Positions 50,446 to 60,523 of a stretch of DNA of 64,000 nucleotides are shown here, in pieces (within the stretch, counting starts at the first letter, position 1; each line of letters begins with the position of its first letter). Both the position numbers and the translations under genes were made by a program. The stretch covers positions 124,001-188,000 of the forward strand of contig NZ_JAPHPW010000003.1 of assembly GCF_026241515.1 (NCBI RefSeq), given 5' to 3'. A model generated the notes under the pieces. The model was not told the DNA's origin, searched no databases, and saw nothing but the letters and a program-made list of their open reading frames with translations. Source of the DNA: Vibrio sp. 14G-20 (GTDB taxonomy: Bacteria; Pseudomonadota; Gammaproteobacteria; Enterobacterales; Vibrionaceae).

Positions 50446-50550
50446 GTGAATCGTTGCTGTAACGGATGATTGCAGTGTCGGAGGTACTCACTTACTAACG
50501 TAAGCTCCGTGCCTCCTCCTTGCACTCACCACGTCACAGCTTAGCTTCAC
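50446..50550. repeat. ERIC-like intergenic palindromic repeat
   Basis: A 105-bp imperfect palindrome bounded by GTGAATC on the left and GCTTCAC on the right. Its centre is CACTTAC-TAAC-GTAAG. GTAAGCTCC and, on the other strand, GTAAGTGA match the conserved core of ERIC/IRU elements, which are known in Vibrio. Arms such as GGAGGTAC/GTGCCTCC and GCTGTAACG/CGTCACAGC pair with few mismatches. It starts 6 bp after the secA stop. Confidence 0.8.
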
Positions 50551-50568
50551 ACAAACTTATTGATAAAA

Positions 50569-50592
50569 AGAGTCGCTTAGGCGGCTCTTTTT
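50569..50592 (+). terminator. Terminator of secA
   Basis: AGAGTCGC-TTAG-GCGGCTCT (one T-G pair) followed by a T run. The ERIC-like repeat separates it from the stop codon. Confidence 0.92.
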
Positions 50593-50632
50593 GTATGTAA
50601 ATTTCATGGCTTACTTTGTTACACAAGGAAGT

Positions 50633-50738
50633 CGTCATTCCCTATAGCGAGGAACGAGCGTAATAGGGAATCTCGTTTAGTTAGGCTCACGTTGCTTTAG
50701 CTCCTCAACTCAGTCGCTCCTCCTTCTTGAGGATGACG
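50633..50738. repeat. CGTCAT-bounded palindromic intergenic repeat
   Basis: Bounded by CGTCAT (50633-50638) and ATGACG (50733-50738). Inside are two hairpins: ATTCCCTAT (50637-50645) with ATAGGGAAT (50663-50671), and TCCTCAA with TTGAGGA near the right end. The 106 bp have no coding potential. The structure is typical of short interspersed repeats, but I cannot name the family. Confidence 0.6.
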
Positions 50739-50786
50739 TATTCAGGGACTATGTGAGTTAAGCGTTTTATTAAGGAACACCATCAC

Positions 50787-51185
50787 ATGAAAAGAATCCA
50801 TATTGTAGCGGGCATTATCTTCAACCAAGATAAGTCACAGGTATTTATCACTAAGCGCCCAGACGACAAACACAAGGGCGGTTTTTGGGAGTTCCCAGGC
50901 GGCAAGGTAGAAGCAGGCGAAACCATTGAACAAGCAATGACTCGTGAGTTGTATGAAGAGATTGGCATCAAAGTAACTGAACAGTCTCTGTTTGAGCACC
51001 TTGAGTTTGATTACACGGACAAGTCGCTTAAGTTCGACTTCATCCTTGTGACCGATTTTGAACAGCAACCTTATGGCAAAGAAGGTCAGCAAGGTGAATG
51101 GGTTAGTCTTGAATCATTGAATCAATACGCCTTCCCTGAAGCAAATGTGCCAATTTTAGAGCGAGTGGTAAAAGAGTTTTCGTAA
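50787..51185 (+). CDS. mutT: 8-oxo-dGTP diphosphatase MutT
   Basis: Nudix enzyme that removes oxidised dGTP from the nucleotide pool and so prevents A-to-C transversions. 132 residues, close to E. coli MutT. The Nudix box runs from Gly39 to Ile61 with core RELYEEIG. KRPDDKHKGGFWEFPGGK just before it is typical of MutT, where it contacts the oxidised base. AAGGAA precedes the ATG. It follows secA, as in E. coli. Confidence 0.95.
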   Translation: MKRIHIVAGIIFNQDKSQVFITKRPDDKHKGGFWEFPGGKVEAGETIEQAMTRELYEEIGIKVTEQSLFEHLEFDYTDKSLKFDFILVTDFEQQPYGKEGQQGEWVSLESLNQYAFPEANVPILERVVKEFS

Positions 51186-51256
51186 TTGCTAGCCTGAGTT
51201 TGAGATTGTTGTTAGTTTAAAGAGATTAATCGAATGAACGTTGCTGCAAGAGATAA

Positions 51257-52102
<846 letters not shown>

Positions 52103-52114
52103 ATAGATATTTAT

Positions 52115-52141
52115 GCGCTGGCAATTGCCGGCGCTTTCTTT
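52115..52141 (+). terminator. Terminator after dapB
   Basis: An 8-bp stem GCGCTGGC/GCCGGCGC with a 4-nt loop and a T-rich tail, 12 bp after the stop codon. Confidence 0.88.
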
Positions 52142-52470
52142 ATTTAGCCTCTTTTTCGCAGTAATCCCTCTTCTAAGATCTTCCTTCTACTTTCTTATTA
52201 TCGTCATTTTCTCTTGGTTTAGGTGCTATTTATGCTAACTTTGATGTGATTTCTGTTTTAGATCTTTAAATTGTTATGTTTTCTCTTTGAATTTATCGTT
52301 TGCTTTTTGTTGCTGATATTTTTGTTACTCTATACTTGGTTAAAATGAGGGGTGAAAATTAGAAAATCGTAATATTCGGCCTAAATGAGCATGAAAGTTA
52401 AACTTTTGAAGCTTTGATGGCGTAAATTGAATTAGTCCTTACAAATGTTTAATTTCTTTTGCGTTAAATG
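52142..52470. other. AT-rich intergenic region upstream of the carAB promoter
   Basis: About 330 bp between the dapB terminator and the carA promoter, strongly AT-rich with long T tracts. I see no open reading frame, RNA gene or repeat. It may carry upstream control sites of carAB, which in E. coli bind IHF, PepA, PurR and RutR, but none is clear enough to claim. Confidence 0.6.
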
Positions 52471-52499
52471 TTGACACGTATCACGCACATCACTAAAAT
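52471..52499 (+). promoter_or_regulatory. carAB promoter
   Basis: A perfect TTGACA (52471-52476), a 17-bp spacer and TAAAAT (52494-52499). The RNA would start near 52507, giving a leader of about 100 nt. Confidence 0.82.
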
Positions 52500-52559
52500 A
52501 CCGCCAATTTGTCTAATTTCCATAAACACGCAGTTTCTGGTGTTGCAGGAAGGTAGATT

Positions 52560-52594
52560 TGCAAATTAAATCAATTTTAATGCATTTTTATTTC
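52560..52594 (+). promoter_or_regulatory. Tandem putative ArgR boxes in the carA leader
   Basis: Two stretches resemble the ARG-box core TGAATWWWWATTCA: TGCAAATTAAATCA (52560-52573), with 11 of 14 matches, and TGCATTTTTATTTC (52581-52594), with a similar score. They begin exactly 21 bp apart, the usual spacing of tandem ARG boxes bound by an ArgR hexamer. Control of carAB by arginine is established in E. coli. Confidence 0.5.
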
Positions 52595-52605
52595 TGGAGG
52601 TTGTC

Positions 52606-53745
52606 TTGAAGAAGTCAGCACTACTCGTCCTAGAAGATGGGACAGTATTTCACGGTGAAGCCATTGGCTCTGTAGGTTCTGCAGTTGGTGAAGTCGTTTT
52701 TAATACCTCGATGACGGGGTACCAAGAAATCCTCACTGATCCTTCCTATTCTCAACAAATCGTTACCCTTACTTACCCTCACATTGGCAATACCGGAACC
52801 AATTCCGAAGACGAAGAATCTTCTTCAATCCACGCTCAAGGCCTTGTGATTCGCGATCTCCCTCTAATCGCTTCTAACTTCCGTAATGAACAATCCCTTT
52901 CTGATTACCTTAAGTCGCAAAACGTTGTTGGTATCGCTGATATCGATACTCGTAAGCTGACGCGTATTCTTCGTGAAAAAGGCGCACAGAACGGTTGCAT
53001 CGTAGCGGGTAACAACCTAGACGAAGCTTTGGCTCTAGCTAAAGCAAAAGAATTCCCTGGCCTGAAAGGTATGGACCTTGCGAAAGAAGTTACAACAAAA
53101 GAAGCGTATCAATGGAAACAAGGTTCGTGGACGCTTACGGGTGGACTTCCTGAAGCGAAAGCAGACTCTGAATTGCCATACCACGTTGTTGCTTATGACT
53201 TCGGTGCAAAACGAAACATCCTACGAATGCTTGTTGACCGCGGCTGCCGCCTAACGGTTGTTCCAGCTGAAACTTCTGCTGAAGAAGTACTAGCTCTGAA
53301 CCCAGACGGTGTTTTCCTTTCAAATGGCCCTGGTGACCCAGAACCATGTACTTACGCAATTGAAGCGACAAAAGTGTTCCTAGAAAAAGGCTTACCAATC
53401 TTCGGTATCTGTCTAGGTCACCAGATTCTTGCTCTTGCGTCAGGCGCTAAGACTGTGAAGATGAAGTTTGGTCACCACGGTGCAAACCACCCGGTTAAAG
53501 ATTTAGATCGTGATGTTGTGATGATTACTTCGCAAAACCACGGCTTTGCTGCTGACGAAGAAACCCTTCCAGAGACACTACGTGCAACGCACAAATCACT
53601 ATTTGATGGTTCTCTACAAGGTATTCACCGTACAGACAAACCAGCATTCAGCTTCCAAGGTCACCCAGAAGCGAGCCCAGGTCCAGAAGACGCAGCGCCG
53701 TTATTCGACCACTTTATTGAACTAATCAAACAGCACACAGCGTAA
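52606..53745 (+). CDS. carA: Carbamoyl-phosphate synthase small (glutaminase) subunit
   Basis: Hydrolyses glutamine and passes ammonia to CarB for carbamoyl phosphate, used by both arginine and pyrimidine synthesis. 379 residues. The class I amidotransferase nucleophile is Cys269 in FGICLGHQ, with the histidine-glutamate pair in [11 protein letters not shown] near 353. It starts with TTG at 52606, 5 nt after a strong GGAGG. carB starts 16 bp after the stop. Confidence 0.97.
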   Translation: MKKSALLVLEDGTVFHGEAIGSVGSAVGEVVFNTSMTGYQEILTDPSYSQQIVTLTYPHIGNTGTNSEDEESSSIHAQGLVIRDLPLIASNFRNEQSLSDYLKSQNVVGIADIDTRKLTRILREKGAQNGCIVAGNNLDEALALAKAKEFPGLKGMDLAKEVTTKEAYQWKQGSWTLTGGLPEAKADSELPYHVVAYDFGAKRNILRMLVDRGCRLTVVPAETSAEEVLALNPDGVFLSNGPGDPEPCTYAIEATKVFLEKGLPIFGICLGHQILALASGAKTVKMKFGHHGANHPVKDLDRDVVMITSQNHGFAADEETLPETLRATHKSLFDGSLQGIHRTDKPAFSFQGHPEASPGPEDAAPLFDHFIELIKQHTA

Positions 53746-53761
53746 TTCGGAGTAGTAGACA

Positions 53762-56700
53762 ATGCCAAAACGTACTGACATTAAAAGTATTCTTATTCTA
53801 GGTGCTGGCCCGATCGTTATCGGCCAAGCATGTGAGTTCGATTACTCTGGTGCTCAAGCTTGTAAAGCGCTTCGCGAAGAAGGTTACCGAGTTATTCTTG
53901 TAAACTCGAACCCAGCGACAATCATGACTGACCCAGACATGGCCGATGCAACTTACATCGAGCCTATCCAATGGGAAGTTGTGCGTAACATCATCGCTAA
54001 AGAGAAGCCTGATGCAGTTCTACCTACTATGGGTGGTCAAACTGCATTGAACTGTGCGTTAGACCTAGAAAAGCACGGCGTTCTTGAAGAGTTCGGTGTT
54101 GAAATGATTGGTGCAACGGCTGACGCTATCGATAAAGCAGAAGACCGTTCACGCTTCGATAAAGCAATGAAAGCAATTGGCCTTGAGTGTCCAACTGCTG
54201 ATACAGCGAAAACGATGGAAGAAGCTTACAAAGTTTTAGACATGGTTGGCTTCCCTTGTATCATTCGTCCATCGTTCACGATGGGTGGTACTGGTGGTGG
54301 TATCGCTTACAACAAAGAAGAATTTGAAGAAATCTGTCGTCGTGGTTTGGACTTATCTCCAACTAACGAACTTCTTATCGATGAATCACTTATCGGTTGG
54401 AAAGAGTACGAGATGGAAGTGGTTCGTGACAAAAACGACAACTGCATCATCGTATGTGCGATTGAAAACTTCGACCCAATGGGTATTCACACAGGTGACT
54501 CAATCACTGTGGCTCCAGCTCAAACGCTGACAGACAAAGAATACCAACTAATGCGTAACGCATCTCTAGCAGTACTGCGTGAGATTGGTGTTGAAACAGG
54601 TGGTTCAAACGTACAGTTTGGTATCAACCCGAAAGATGGCCGCATGGTTATCATCGAGATGAACCCACGTGTATCTCGCTCTTCAGCACTAGCTTCTAAA
54701 GCAACAGGTTTCCCAATCGCTAAGATTGCAGCGAAACTGGCTGTTGGCTTCACGCTAGACGAGTTAATGAATGACATCACTGGCGGCGCAACGCCAGCAT
54801 CATTCGAACCAACAATCGACTACGTAGTAACTAAGATTCCTCGTTTTAACTTCGAGAAATTTGCAGGTGCTAACGACCGTCTAACGACTCAAATGAAGTC
54901 TGTTGGTGAAGTTATGGCTATCGGCCGTAACCAACAAGAATCTCTACAAAAAGCACTTCGCGGCCTAGAAGTTGGCGCGACTGGTTTTGACGAAATGGTA
55001 GACCTAGACGCACCTGATGCTCTAACGACTATCCGTCATGAACTGAAAGAAGCTGGCGCAGAGCGTATTTGGTACATTGCTGACGCATTCCGTGCTGGCA
55101 TGTCGGTAGATGGTGTATTCAACCTAACGCAAATCGACCGTTGGTTCCTAGTTCAAATCGAAGACATTGTTAAGCTAGAGCAAGAACTGAAAGCGAAAGG
55201 CTTTGCTGGTCTGAACAAAGACGAGCTAAACAAGCTTAAGCGTAAAGGTTTTGCTGATGCGCGCCTATCTAAGATTCTAGGTGTAGCGGAAAGCGAAATC
55301 CGTCGTCTGCGTGACCAATATGATATCCACCCAGTGTACAAGCGTGTAGATACGTGTGCGGCTGAGTTCTCTTCTGACACGGCTTACATGTACTCTTCTT
55401 ACGATGACGAGTGTGAAGCGAACCCAACAGACAAAGACAAGATCATGATTCTAGGCGGCGGTCCAAACCGTATCGGCCAAGGTATTGAATTTGACTACTG
55501 TTGTGTACACGCATCACTAGCACTACGTGAAGATGGCTACGAAACTATCATGGTTAACTGTAACCCTGAGACTGTTTCTACAGACTACGATACATCTGAC
55601 CGTCTGTACTTCGAACCAGTAACTCTGGAAGACGTACTAGCAATCGCTCGTGTTGAGAAGCCAAAAGGCGTTATCGTTCAGTACGGTGGTCAAACGCCAC
55701 TTAAACTGGCTCGTGCTCTTGAAGCTGCTGGCGTACCAATCATTGGTACTAGCCCAGACGCAATCGACCGTGCAGAAGACCGTGAGCGTTTCCAAGTTGC
55801 TGTAGACCGTCTAGGCCTACTTCAGCCAGAAAATGCAACAGTAACAACAATGGAGCAAGCGGTAGAGAAATCTCGTGAAATCGGTTTCCCACTTGTTGTA
55901 CGTCCTTCTTACGTACTTGGTGGTCGTGCGATGGAAATCGTATACGACGAGCAAGATTTACGTCGCTACTTCAACGAAGCAGTTAGCGTATCAAACGAAT
56001 CTCCAGTACTACTTGATAGCTTCCTAGACGACGCTGTTGAAGTGGACGTAGATGCAATTTGTGACGGTGAGCGCGTTGTTATCGGCGGTATCATGGAGCA
56101 TATCGAGCAAGCGGGTGTTCACTCTGGTGACTCAGCATGTTCTCTTCCTGCATACACGCTAAGCCAAGAAATCCAAGACGTAATGCGCGAGCAAGTTGAA
56201 AAGCTAGCGTTCGAGTTGGGTGTTCGTGGTCTGATGAACACGCAGTTTGCTGTTAAGAACAATGAAGTGTACCTAATCGAGGTTAACCCTCGTGCAGCAC
56301 GTACGGTTCCATTTGTATCTAAAGCAACTGGTGCGCCAATCGCTAAGATTGCAGCTCGTGTAATGGCGGGTCAATCGCTAGAGTCTCAAGGCTTTACGAA
56401 AGAAATCATCCCACCTTACTACTCAGTGAAAGAAGTTGTACTTCCATTCAACAAGTTCCCTGGTGTTGACCCGTTGTTAGGCCCAGAAATGCGCTCTACT
56501 GGTGAAGTTATGGGTGTTGGTGCGACGTTCGCAGAAGCATACTCTAAAGCTGAATTGGGTTGTGGCAACATCTACCCAGAAGGCGGCCGTGCACTTCTTT
56601 CTGTTCGCGAAGGCGACAAAGAGCGTGTTGTTGACCTAGCATCTAAGCTATCTAAGCTTGGTTACCAGCTAGACGCAACACACGGTACAGCGGTTATCCT

Positions 56701-56992
56701 TGGCGAAGCGGGTATCAACCCACGTCTAGTAAACAAGGTACACGAAGGTCGTCCTCACATTCTTGACCGTATCAAGAACAACGAGTACACGTACATCGTG
56801 AACACAGCTGCTGGTCGTCAAGCGATTGAAGATTCTAAAGTACTTCGTCGTGGCGCATTGGCTGAGAAAGTTAACTACACGACTACGCTAAACGCTGCAT
56901 TCGCGACTTGTATGGCGCACACTGCAGACGCGAAGACGTCAGTAACTTCAGTTCAAGAACTACACGCACAGGTTAAAGCTTCTCAAGCTTAA
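53762..56992 (+). CDS. carB: Carbamoyl-phosphate synthase large subunit
   Basis: Uses two ATP to make carbamoyl phosphate from bicarbonate and the ammonia supplied by CarA. 1076 residues, close to the 1073 of E. coli. Two homologous ATP-grasp halves are visible: the first begins [19 protein letters not shown], the second [18 protein letters not shown] (about 562-579). [12 protein letters not shown] and [12 protein letters not shown] are the matching grasp loops. The C-terminal allosteric domain (from about 940) normally binds UMP and ornithine. A terminator follows at 57035-57062. Confidence 0.98.
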   Translation: MPKRTDIKSILILGAGPIVIGQACEFDYSGAQACKALREEGYRVILVNSNPATIMTDPDMADATYIEPIQWEVVRNIIAKEKPDAVLPTMGGQTALNCALDLEKHGVLEEFGVEMIGATADAIDKAEDRSRFDKAMKAIGLECPTADTAKTMEEAYKVLDMVGFPCIIRPSFTMGGTGGGIAYNKEEFEEICRRGLDLSPTNELLIDESLIGWKEYEMEVVRDKNDNCIIVCAIENFDPMGIHTGDSITVAPAQTLTDKEYQLMRNASLAVLREIGVETGGSNVQFGINPKDGRMVIIEMNPRVSRSSALASKATGFPIAKIAAKLAVGFTLDELMNDITGGATPASFEPTIDYVVTKIPRFNFEKFAGANDRLTTQMKSVGEVMAIGRNQQESLQKALRGLEVGATGFDEMVDLDAPDALTTIRHELKEAGAERIWYIADAFRAGMSVDGVFNLTQIDRWFLVQIEDIVKLEQELKAKGFAGLNKDELNKLKRKGFADARLSKILGVAESEIRRLRDQYDIHPVYKRVDTCAAEFSSDTAYMYSSYDDECEANPTDKDKIMILGGGPNRIGQGIEFDYCCVHASLALREDGYETIMVNCNPETVSTDYDTSDRLYFEPVTLEDVLAIARVEKPKGVIVQYGGQTPLKLARALEAAGVPIIGTSPDAIDRAEDRERFQVAVDRLGLLQPENATVTTMEQAVEKSREIGFPLVVRPSYVLGGRAMEIVYDEQDLRRYFNEAVSVSNESPVLLDSFLDDAVEVDVDAICDGERVVIGGIMEHIEQAGVHSGDSACSLPAYTLSQEIQDVMREQVEKLAFELGVRGLMNTQFAVKNNEVYLIEVNPRAARTVPFVSKATGAPIAKIAARVMAGQSLESQGFTKEIIPPYYSVKEVVLPFNKFPGVDPLLGPEMRSTGEVMGVGATFAEAYSKAELGCGNIYPEGGRALLSVREGDKERVVDLASKLSKLGYQLDATHGTAVILGEAGINPRLVNKVHEGRPHILDRIKNNEYTYIVNTAAGRQAIEDSKVLRRGALAEKVNYTTTLNAAFATCMAHTADAKTSVTSVQELHAQVKASQA

Positions 56993-57034
56993 TCGCCTAA
57001 AGTGTATCGCTGTTAAGCGGATATAAATGCTCAA

Positions 57035-57062
57035 AGCCCACTCTTCGGAGTGGGCTTTTTTA
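57035..57062 (+). terminator. Terminator of carAB
   Basis: A perfect 9-bp stem AGCCCACTC/GAGTGGGCT on a UUCG loop, followed by a T run. Confidence 0.93.
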
Positions 57063-57187
57063 TGTCTGTTATCTAGCATGAGTTAAATGATGAAAATCTG
57101 GAATAGGTTACAATCTTGTGTTTCGTTGTTGATCGTTTGCTCAGGGTGGTAACTTGTCGCTACACGAGAATTTAAGGCGTTGGGTAT

Positions 57188-57967
57188 ATGGAAATCACTC
57201 TAGAAATATTGGCTATCTTGTTTGTTGTTGCAACGGCAGCAGGCTTTATTGATGCAATGGCTGGCGGCGGTGGGTTGTTGACTCTACCTGCATTGCTCGC
57301 GGCTGGAGTGCCACCAACACAAGCTCTGGCGACCAACAAACTTCAAAGCTCATTTGGCAGTTTCTCAGCGAGCTGGTACTTCGTGCGTAACGGTATCGTT
57401 AGTATTAAAGAGATGCGCCTCGCTATCTTTTGTACTTTTATCGGTTCGGCTATTGGTGCAGAGTTAGTTCAATACATCGATGCGAGTCTTCTGACCAGCG
57501 TGATCCCACTGTTACTTATCGCTATCTCTCTCTATTTCTTATTAGCACCACAAACCAGAGCCTCTGAAGGCAAACAAAAGATCTCTGAGGCGATGTTTGC
57601 GTTATGTGTTGGTGGCGGTGTTGGTTTCTATGATGGCTTCTTTGGCCCAGGCACTGGCTCAATCTTCACGGTTTGTTTTGTCGCGATTGGTCATTTCTCA
57701 TTAGTCGATGCTACAGCACGTACCAAAGTACTGAACTTCACCTCGAACATTGCAGCACTGATCTTCTTTATTTTGGCTGGTTTGCCAATTTGGGAATTAG
57801 GATTGGTGATGGCGGTTGGTGGCTTTATGGGGGCTCAGCTTGGCGCTAAAGTCGTGGTGACAAAAGGGCAGAAATGGATTCGCCCCCTTGTGATCGTGAT
57901 GTCGATGCTGATGGCTTCTAAACTGCTTTGGGAACAGCATCAACAATGGATTCTATCAGTATTTTAA
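57188..57967 (+). CDS. TSUP (TauE/SafE) family membrane transporter
   Basis: An inner-membrane protein of 259 residues with about eight hydrophobic helices. The family moves organosulfur or small anionic compounds; the substrate here is unknown. Two repeats begin with the characteristic glycine-rich loops: FIDAMAGGGGLLTLPALLAAG (about 22-42, shown in part by AMAGGGG) and FYDGFFGPGTGS (about 147-158), followed by ATNKLQSSFG in the first half and RTKVLNFTSN in the second. It resembles E. coli YfcA. The last 50 bp overlap the end of the convergent LysR gene. Confidence 0.92.
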   Translation: MEITLEILAILFVVATAAGFIDAMAGGGGLLTLPALLAAGVPPTQALATNKLQSSFGSFSASWYFVRNGIVSIKEMRLAIFCTFIGSAIGAELVQYIDASLLTSVIPLLLIAISLYFLLAPQTRASEGKQKISEAMFALCVGGGVGFYDGFFGPGTGSIFTVCFVAIGHFSLVDATARTKVLNFTSNIAALIFFILAGLPIWELGLVMAVGGFMGAQLGAKVVVTKGQKWIRPLVIVMSMLMASKLLWEQHQQWILSVF

Positions 57968-58763
57968 CTCTCGGAGACTGATAGCTATTTGGTCTCACAC
58001 AGATATGAATCGGTCGGATTAAGCCTGCTAATTCAGGGAAGCTATACAAATATTGAGGCTCAATATTGAGTGTTTTTACGATAGAGAGCGGGATTAAAGC
58101 CGGCCCAGTTCCACCCAATGCAAGCTGCGCTGCTGCGGTGTAGGCATCCATCTCCATCAAGGGCTTGATACCGAATTTTTCCAACACAGATAATTGATAA
58201 GAGTTAGCTGGGTTGGTCATATCGTTAGTAATGACCAATGGAGGAAGAGCCGTGAGTGGTTGCTTACTCACAATGTAAAACGGCTCATCAAACAGGTGGA
58301 AGGTCATCAACCCGTGATGCGGTGGCAATAAGCCTGCGCACAATCCTAGAGTTGCCTTGCCTGATTGCACTCGCTCTATGATTCTTGGCGTGTGGTTAGT
58401 GGTAATGGTGATGTATTTATCTTGCTGGATAAATTGCCCCATCATCTCACCTAAGTAGCCCGCTATCAGAGATTTAGAGCTGTCTAGGGTAATTAGAGTG
58501 GTATCTTCCAACTCTTGCTGTTCATAAATAAGACCACGAAGTTCATTGAACGTAGGGCCGATACTCTCGATCAATGCAATCGCATCTGGCGTCAGTTTTA
58601 TCTGTCGGCCACTCGGCTCGATGAGCTTTTTACCTAGCTTCTTTTCTAAATTTGCAATCCGTTTGCTGACCGCAGATTGGCTGATATAAAGCAAACTGCC
58701 TGTACGGCTCATCGTCTTTGCTTTACTCAATACCAATAGAGTTTCGATTCCTTCGAGTAGCAT
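57918..58763 (-). CDS. LysR-family transcriptional regulator
   Basis: A DNA-binding regulator of 281 residues. The N-terminal winged helix-turn-helix (about 1-60) has the family pattern: SRTGSLLYISQSAVSKRI followed by NLEKKLGKKLIEPSGR. The effector domain spans about 88-275. The target and effector are unknown; LysR genes often control a neighbour, and here the TSUP transporter is convergent and its end overlaps this gene by 50 bp. No strong ribosome-binding site is seen before the ATG. Confidence 0.92.
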   Translation of the reverse strand: MLLEGIETLLVLSKAKTMSRTGSLLYISQSAVSKRIANLEKKLGKKLIEPSGRQIKLTPDAIALIESIGPTFNELRGLIYEQQELEDTTLITLDSSKSLIAGYLGEMMGQFIQQDKYITITTNHTPRIIERVQSGKATLGLCAGLLPPHHGLMTFHLFDEPFYIVSKQPLTALPPLVITNDMTNPANSYQLSVLEKFGIKPLMEMDAYTAAAQLALGGTGPALIPLSIVKTLNIEPQYLYSFPELAGLIRPIHICVRPNSYQSPRVKILIESIVDAVPKAV

Positions 58764-58925
58764 TTAGTAATATTCATGAAAGTTGGGAATGATTGAATCA
58801 AGTTACCTCAAACACTCTTCATTCTCTAGATTTGAAGCGAAAGGTTTGAACTCAGTTAGGTATTTTAAATTGGGAACGTAAAGTGTCACGAAAGATCATA
58901 AGAATGGACTGGAGAGTGAGCCGGA

Positions 58926-58952
58926 TTAAAAAAGGCTCCGTTGCGGAGCCTT
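58926..58952 (-). terminator. Terminator after the UPF0126 gene
   Basis: A perfect 9-bp stem AAGGCTCCG/CGGAGCCTT with a 3-nt loop and a T run on the minus strand. It ends the mtnN-cobD-btuF-UPF0126 run. Confidence 0.9.
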
Positions 58953-58969
58953 CAATTTGTAACGATGGC

Positions 58970-59587
58970 CTATTTTATAGCAAAGGTTGGTAATGATAAA
59001 TGCCAACGAATGGCGCCAAGCCTGATCAATAGTGTTGAAAACACGCCGGCCAAAAATGCAGTTTCTGAGTCGTGTCCCATGCTGATCGCTATAGTATGGA
59101 AAGCGCCACCAATGATACAAGCAGTCGCGTAGACTTCACTTCTTAGGATCATTGGGACCTCACGAGCAAGTACGTCACGGATAATGCCGCCACCGCAGCC
59201 TGTGATCACACCCATGATAATAGCAACCAATGCAGAGTCTTGATAAATCAGTGCTTTCTCAACACCAATGCCAACAAATACCGCTAAGCCGATCGCATCA
59301 CATACAGGCAGGATCCACCAAGCCAAACGCTTTGGGCGTCTTACTATAATCATGGTCAGCAAACAGGTGGTGATGATGACCCAAAGGTAGGTGGTATCGG
59401 TGATCCAAAATACGGGAGTTGCACCTAATGCCATGTCACGAATAGTGCCGCCGCCAATCGCGGTTACACTGCCTAGAACGGCGACGCCAAAGGGATCCAT
59501 CTTAAGACGGCCAGCGACAAATACGCCTGAGACAGCAAAAATGGCAGTGCCAAATAAATCGATAATATAAAGCAGCATGGAGTCCAT
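58970..59587 (-). CDS. UPF0126/TRIC-type membrane protein
   Basis: A 205-residue inner-membrane protein with six or seven helices arranged as two repeats, the UPF0126 family, which includes bacterial TRIC-type cation channels. The repeat signatures GTAIFAVSGVFVAG (about 13-26) and IGLAVFVGIGVEKAL (about 98-112) are present, followed by GGGTIRDMALG and GGGIIRDVLAREVP. It begins 74 bp after btuF and may be cotranscribed with it. A start at 59578 is also possible. Its physiological role is unknown. Confidence 0.88.
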   Translation of the reverse strand: MDSMLLYIIDLFGTAIFAVSGVFVAGRLKMDPFGVAVLGSVTAIGGGTIRDMALGATPVFWITDTTYLWVIITTCLLTMIIVRRPKRLAWWILPVCDAIGLAVFVGIGVEKALIYQDSALVAIIMGVITGCGGGIIRDVLAREVPMILRSEVYATACIIGGAFHTIAISMGHDSETAFLAGVFSTLLIRLGAIRWHLSLPTFAIK

Positions 59588-59661
59588 GATACTGGTGCTC
59601 TTATAGTTAAAATTGTAGGGATAGGTCGGTGGCGAATTGTACGAAAAAATGCAGCAAATAG

Positions 59662-60522
59662 TTAGTGATTTTGCCTAGCTCTATCGAAGAAATCGCACAC
59701 TTGTTGGATCGCTTTCAAGGTTCTCGTTGTCGGGCGATTAATCCAGTCAGAATTGAGGGACCAAATCTGATTTTGAGCGACAGCTGGGATCTCATCTTCC
59801 CATGTTTGCCACATGGTTCCATTCTCAATCGCGTGCTGAGATGTGAAGATCACTTGCGGTTTCCTTAAGACAACTTGTTCAATTCCAACTTGCGGATAAG
59901 GGGATGCGCTGTCTTCAAAAATATTGTGACCACCACAAAACTCAAACACCTCACTTGGCCAGTGCCCTTGAGCCACAGTGATGATCGGCTTTTCGCTAAG
60001 CTGATAAAAGTAGTTTACAGGCTCGGCGTCTTTATATTTTAGCCTTAACGCGTTGAGCTGTTCTTTGTATTGTTTGGCATTATTCTCACCGATACTAGGG
60101 TCACTTGCGTATTGGCTGAGTTGTTCAATATTGGTCGCGATGCTGTCTAGGCTTTTGGTTTTTGAGTAGTAAATATTGAAACCAAACTGCTCTAATTTCG
60201 CGAGTTCTCTAGGCGGGTTGCCTGCAGGCCACGCAAGAATCAGATCTGGCTGCAGTGCGATGATTTTCTCAACCTTGATGCCTTGATAGTTTGCTACCTT
60301 CTCAAGCTTATCAGCCTGTGGTGGGTAATCACTTCGTTCACTCACTGCGATAAGGTTGTCACCCAAGCCTGCGCTGTATGCAAGTTCTGTGGCATGAGGA
60401 GCGAGGCTGATAACACGTTCGGCCGTCACGACTTCTGTCGCAAGTGAAGTGGGTGCCCAAAAACTGAAGCTGAGACTGAACGCGAGGGCTGTACATCGTG
60501 TAACAAGTTGAGAGGGTTTCAC
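59662..60522 (-). CDS. btuF: Cobalamin-binding periplasmic protein BtuF
   Basis: Captures vitamin B12 in the periplasm for the BtuCD ABC transporter. 286 residues with a signal peptide (cleavage near SLATE, residue 28). The class III binding-protein start RVISLAPHATELAYSAG is present (about 37-53), with LILAWPAGNPPRELAKLEQFG further on. It starts with GTG at 60522, with AAGGGA inside the end of cobD and only one base between the genes. btuC and btuD are not in this window. Confidence 0.92.
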   Translation of the reverse strand: MKPSQLVTRCTALAFSLSFSFWAPTSLATEVVTAERVISLAPHATELAYSAGLGDNLIAVSERSDYPPQADKLEKVANYQGIKVEKIIALQPDLILAWPAGNPPRELAKLEQFGFNIYYSKTKSLDSIATNIEQLSQYASDPSIGENNAKQYKEQLNALRLKYKDAEPVNYFYQLSEKPIITVAQGHWPSEVFEFCGGHNIFEDSASPYPQVGIEQVVLRKPQVIFTSQHAIENGTMWQTWEDEIPAVAQNQIWSLNSDWINRPTTRTLKAIQQVCDFFDRARQNH

Positions 60523-60523
60523 T

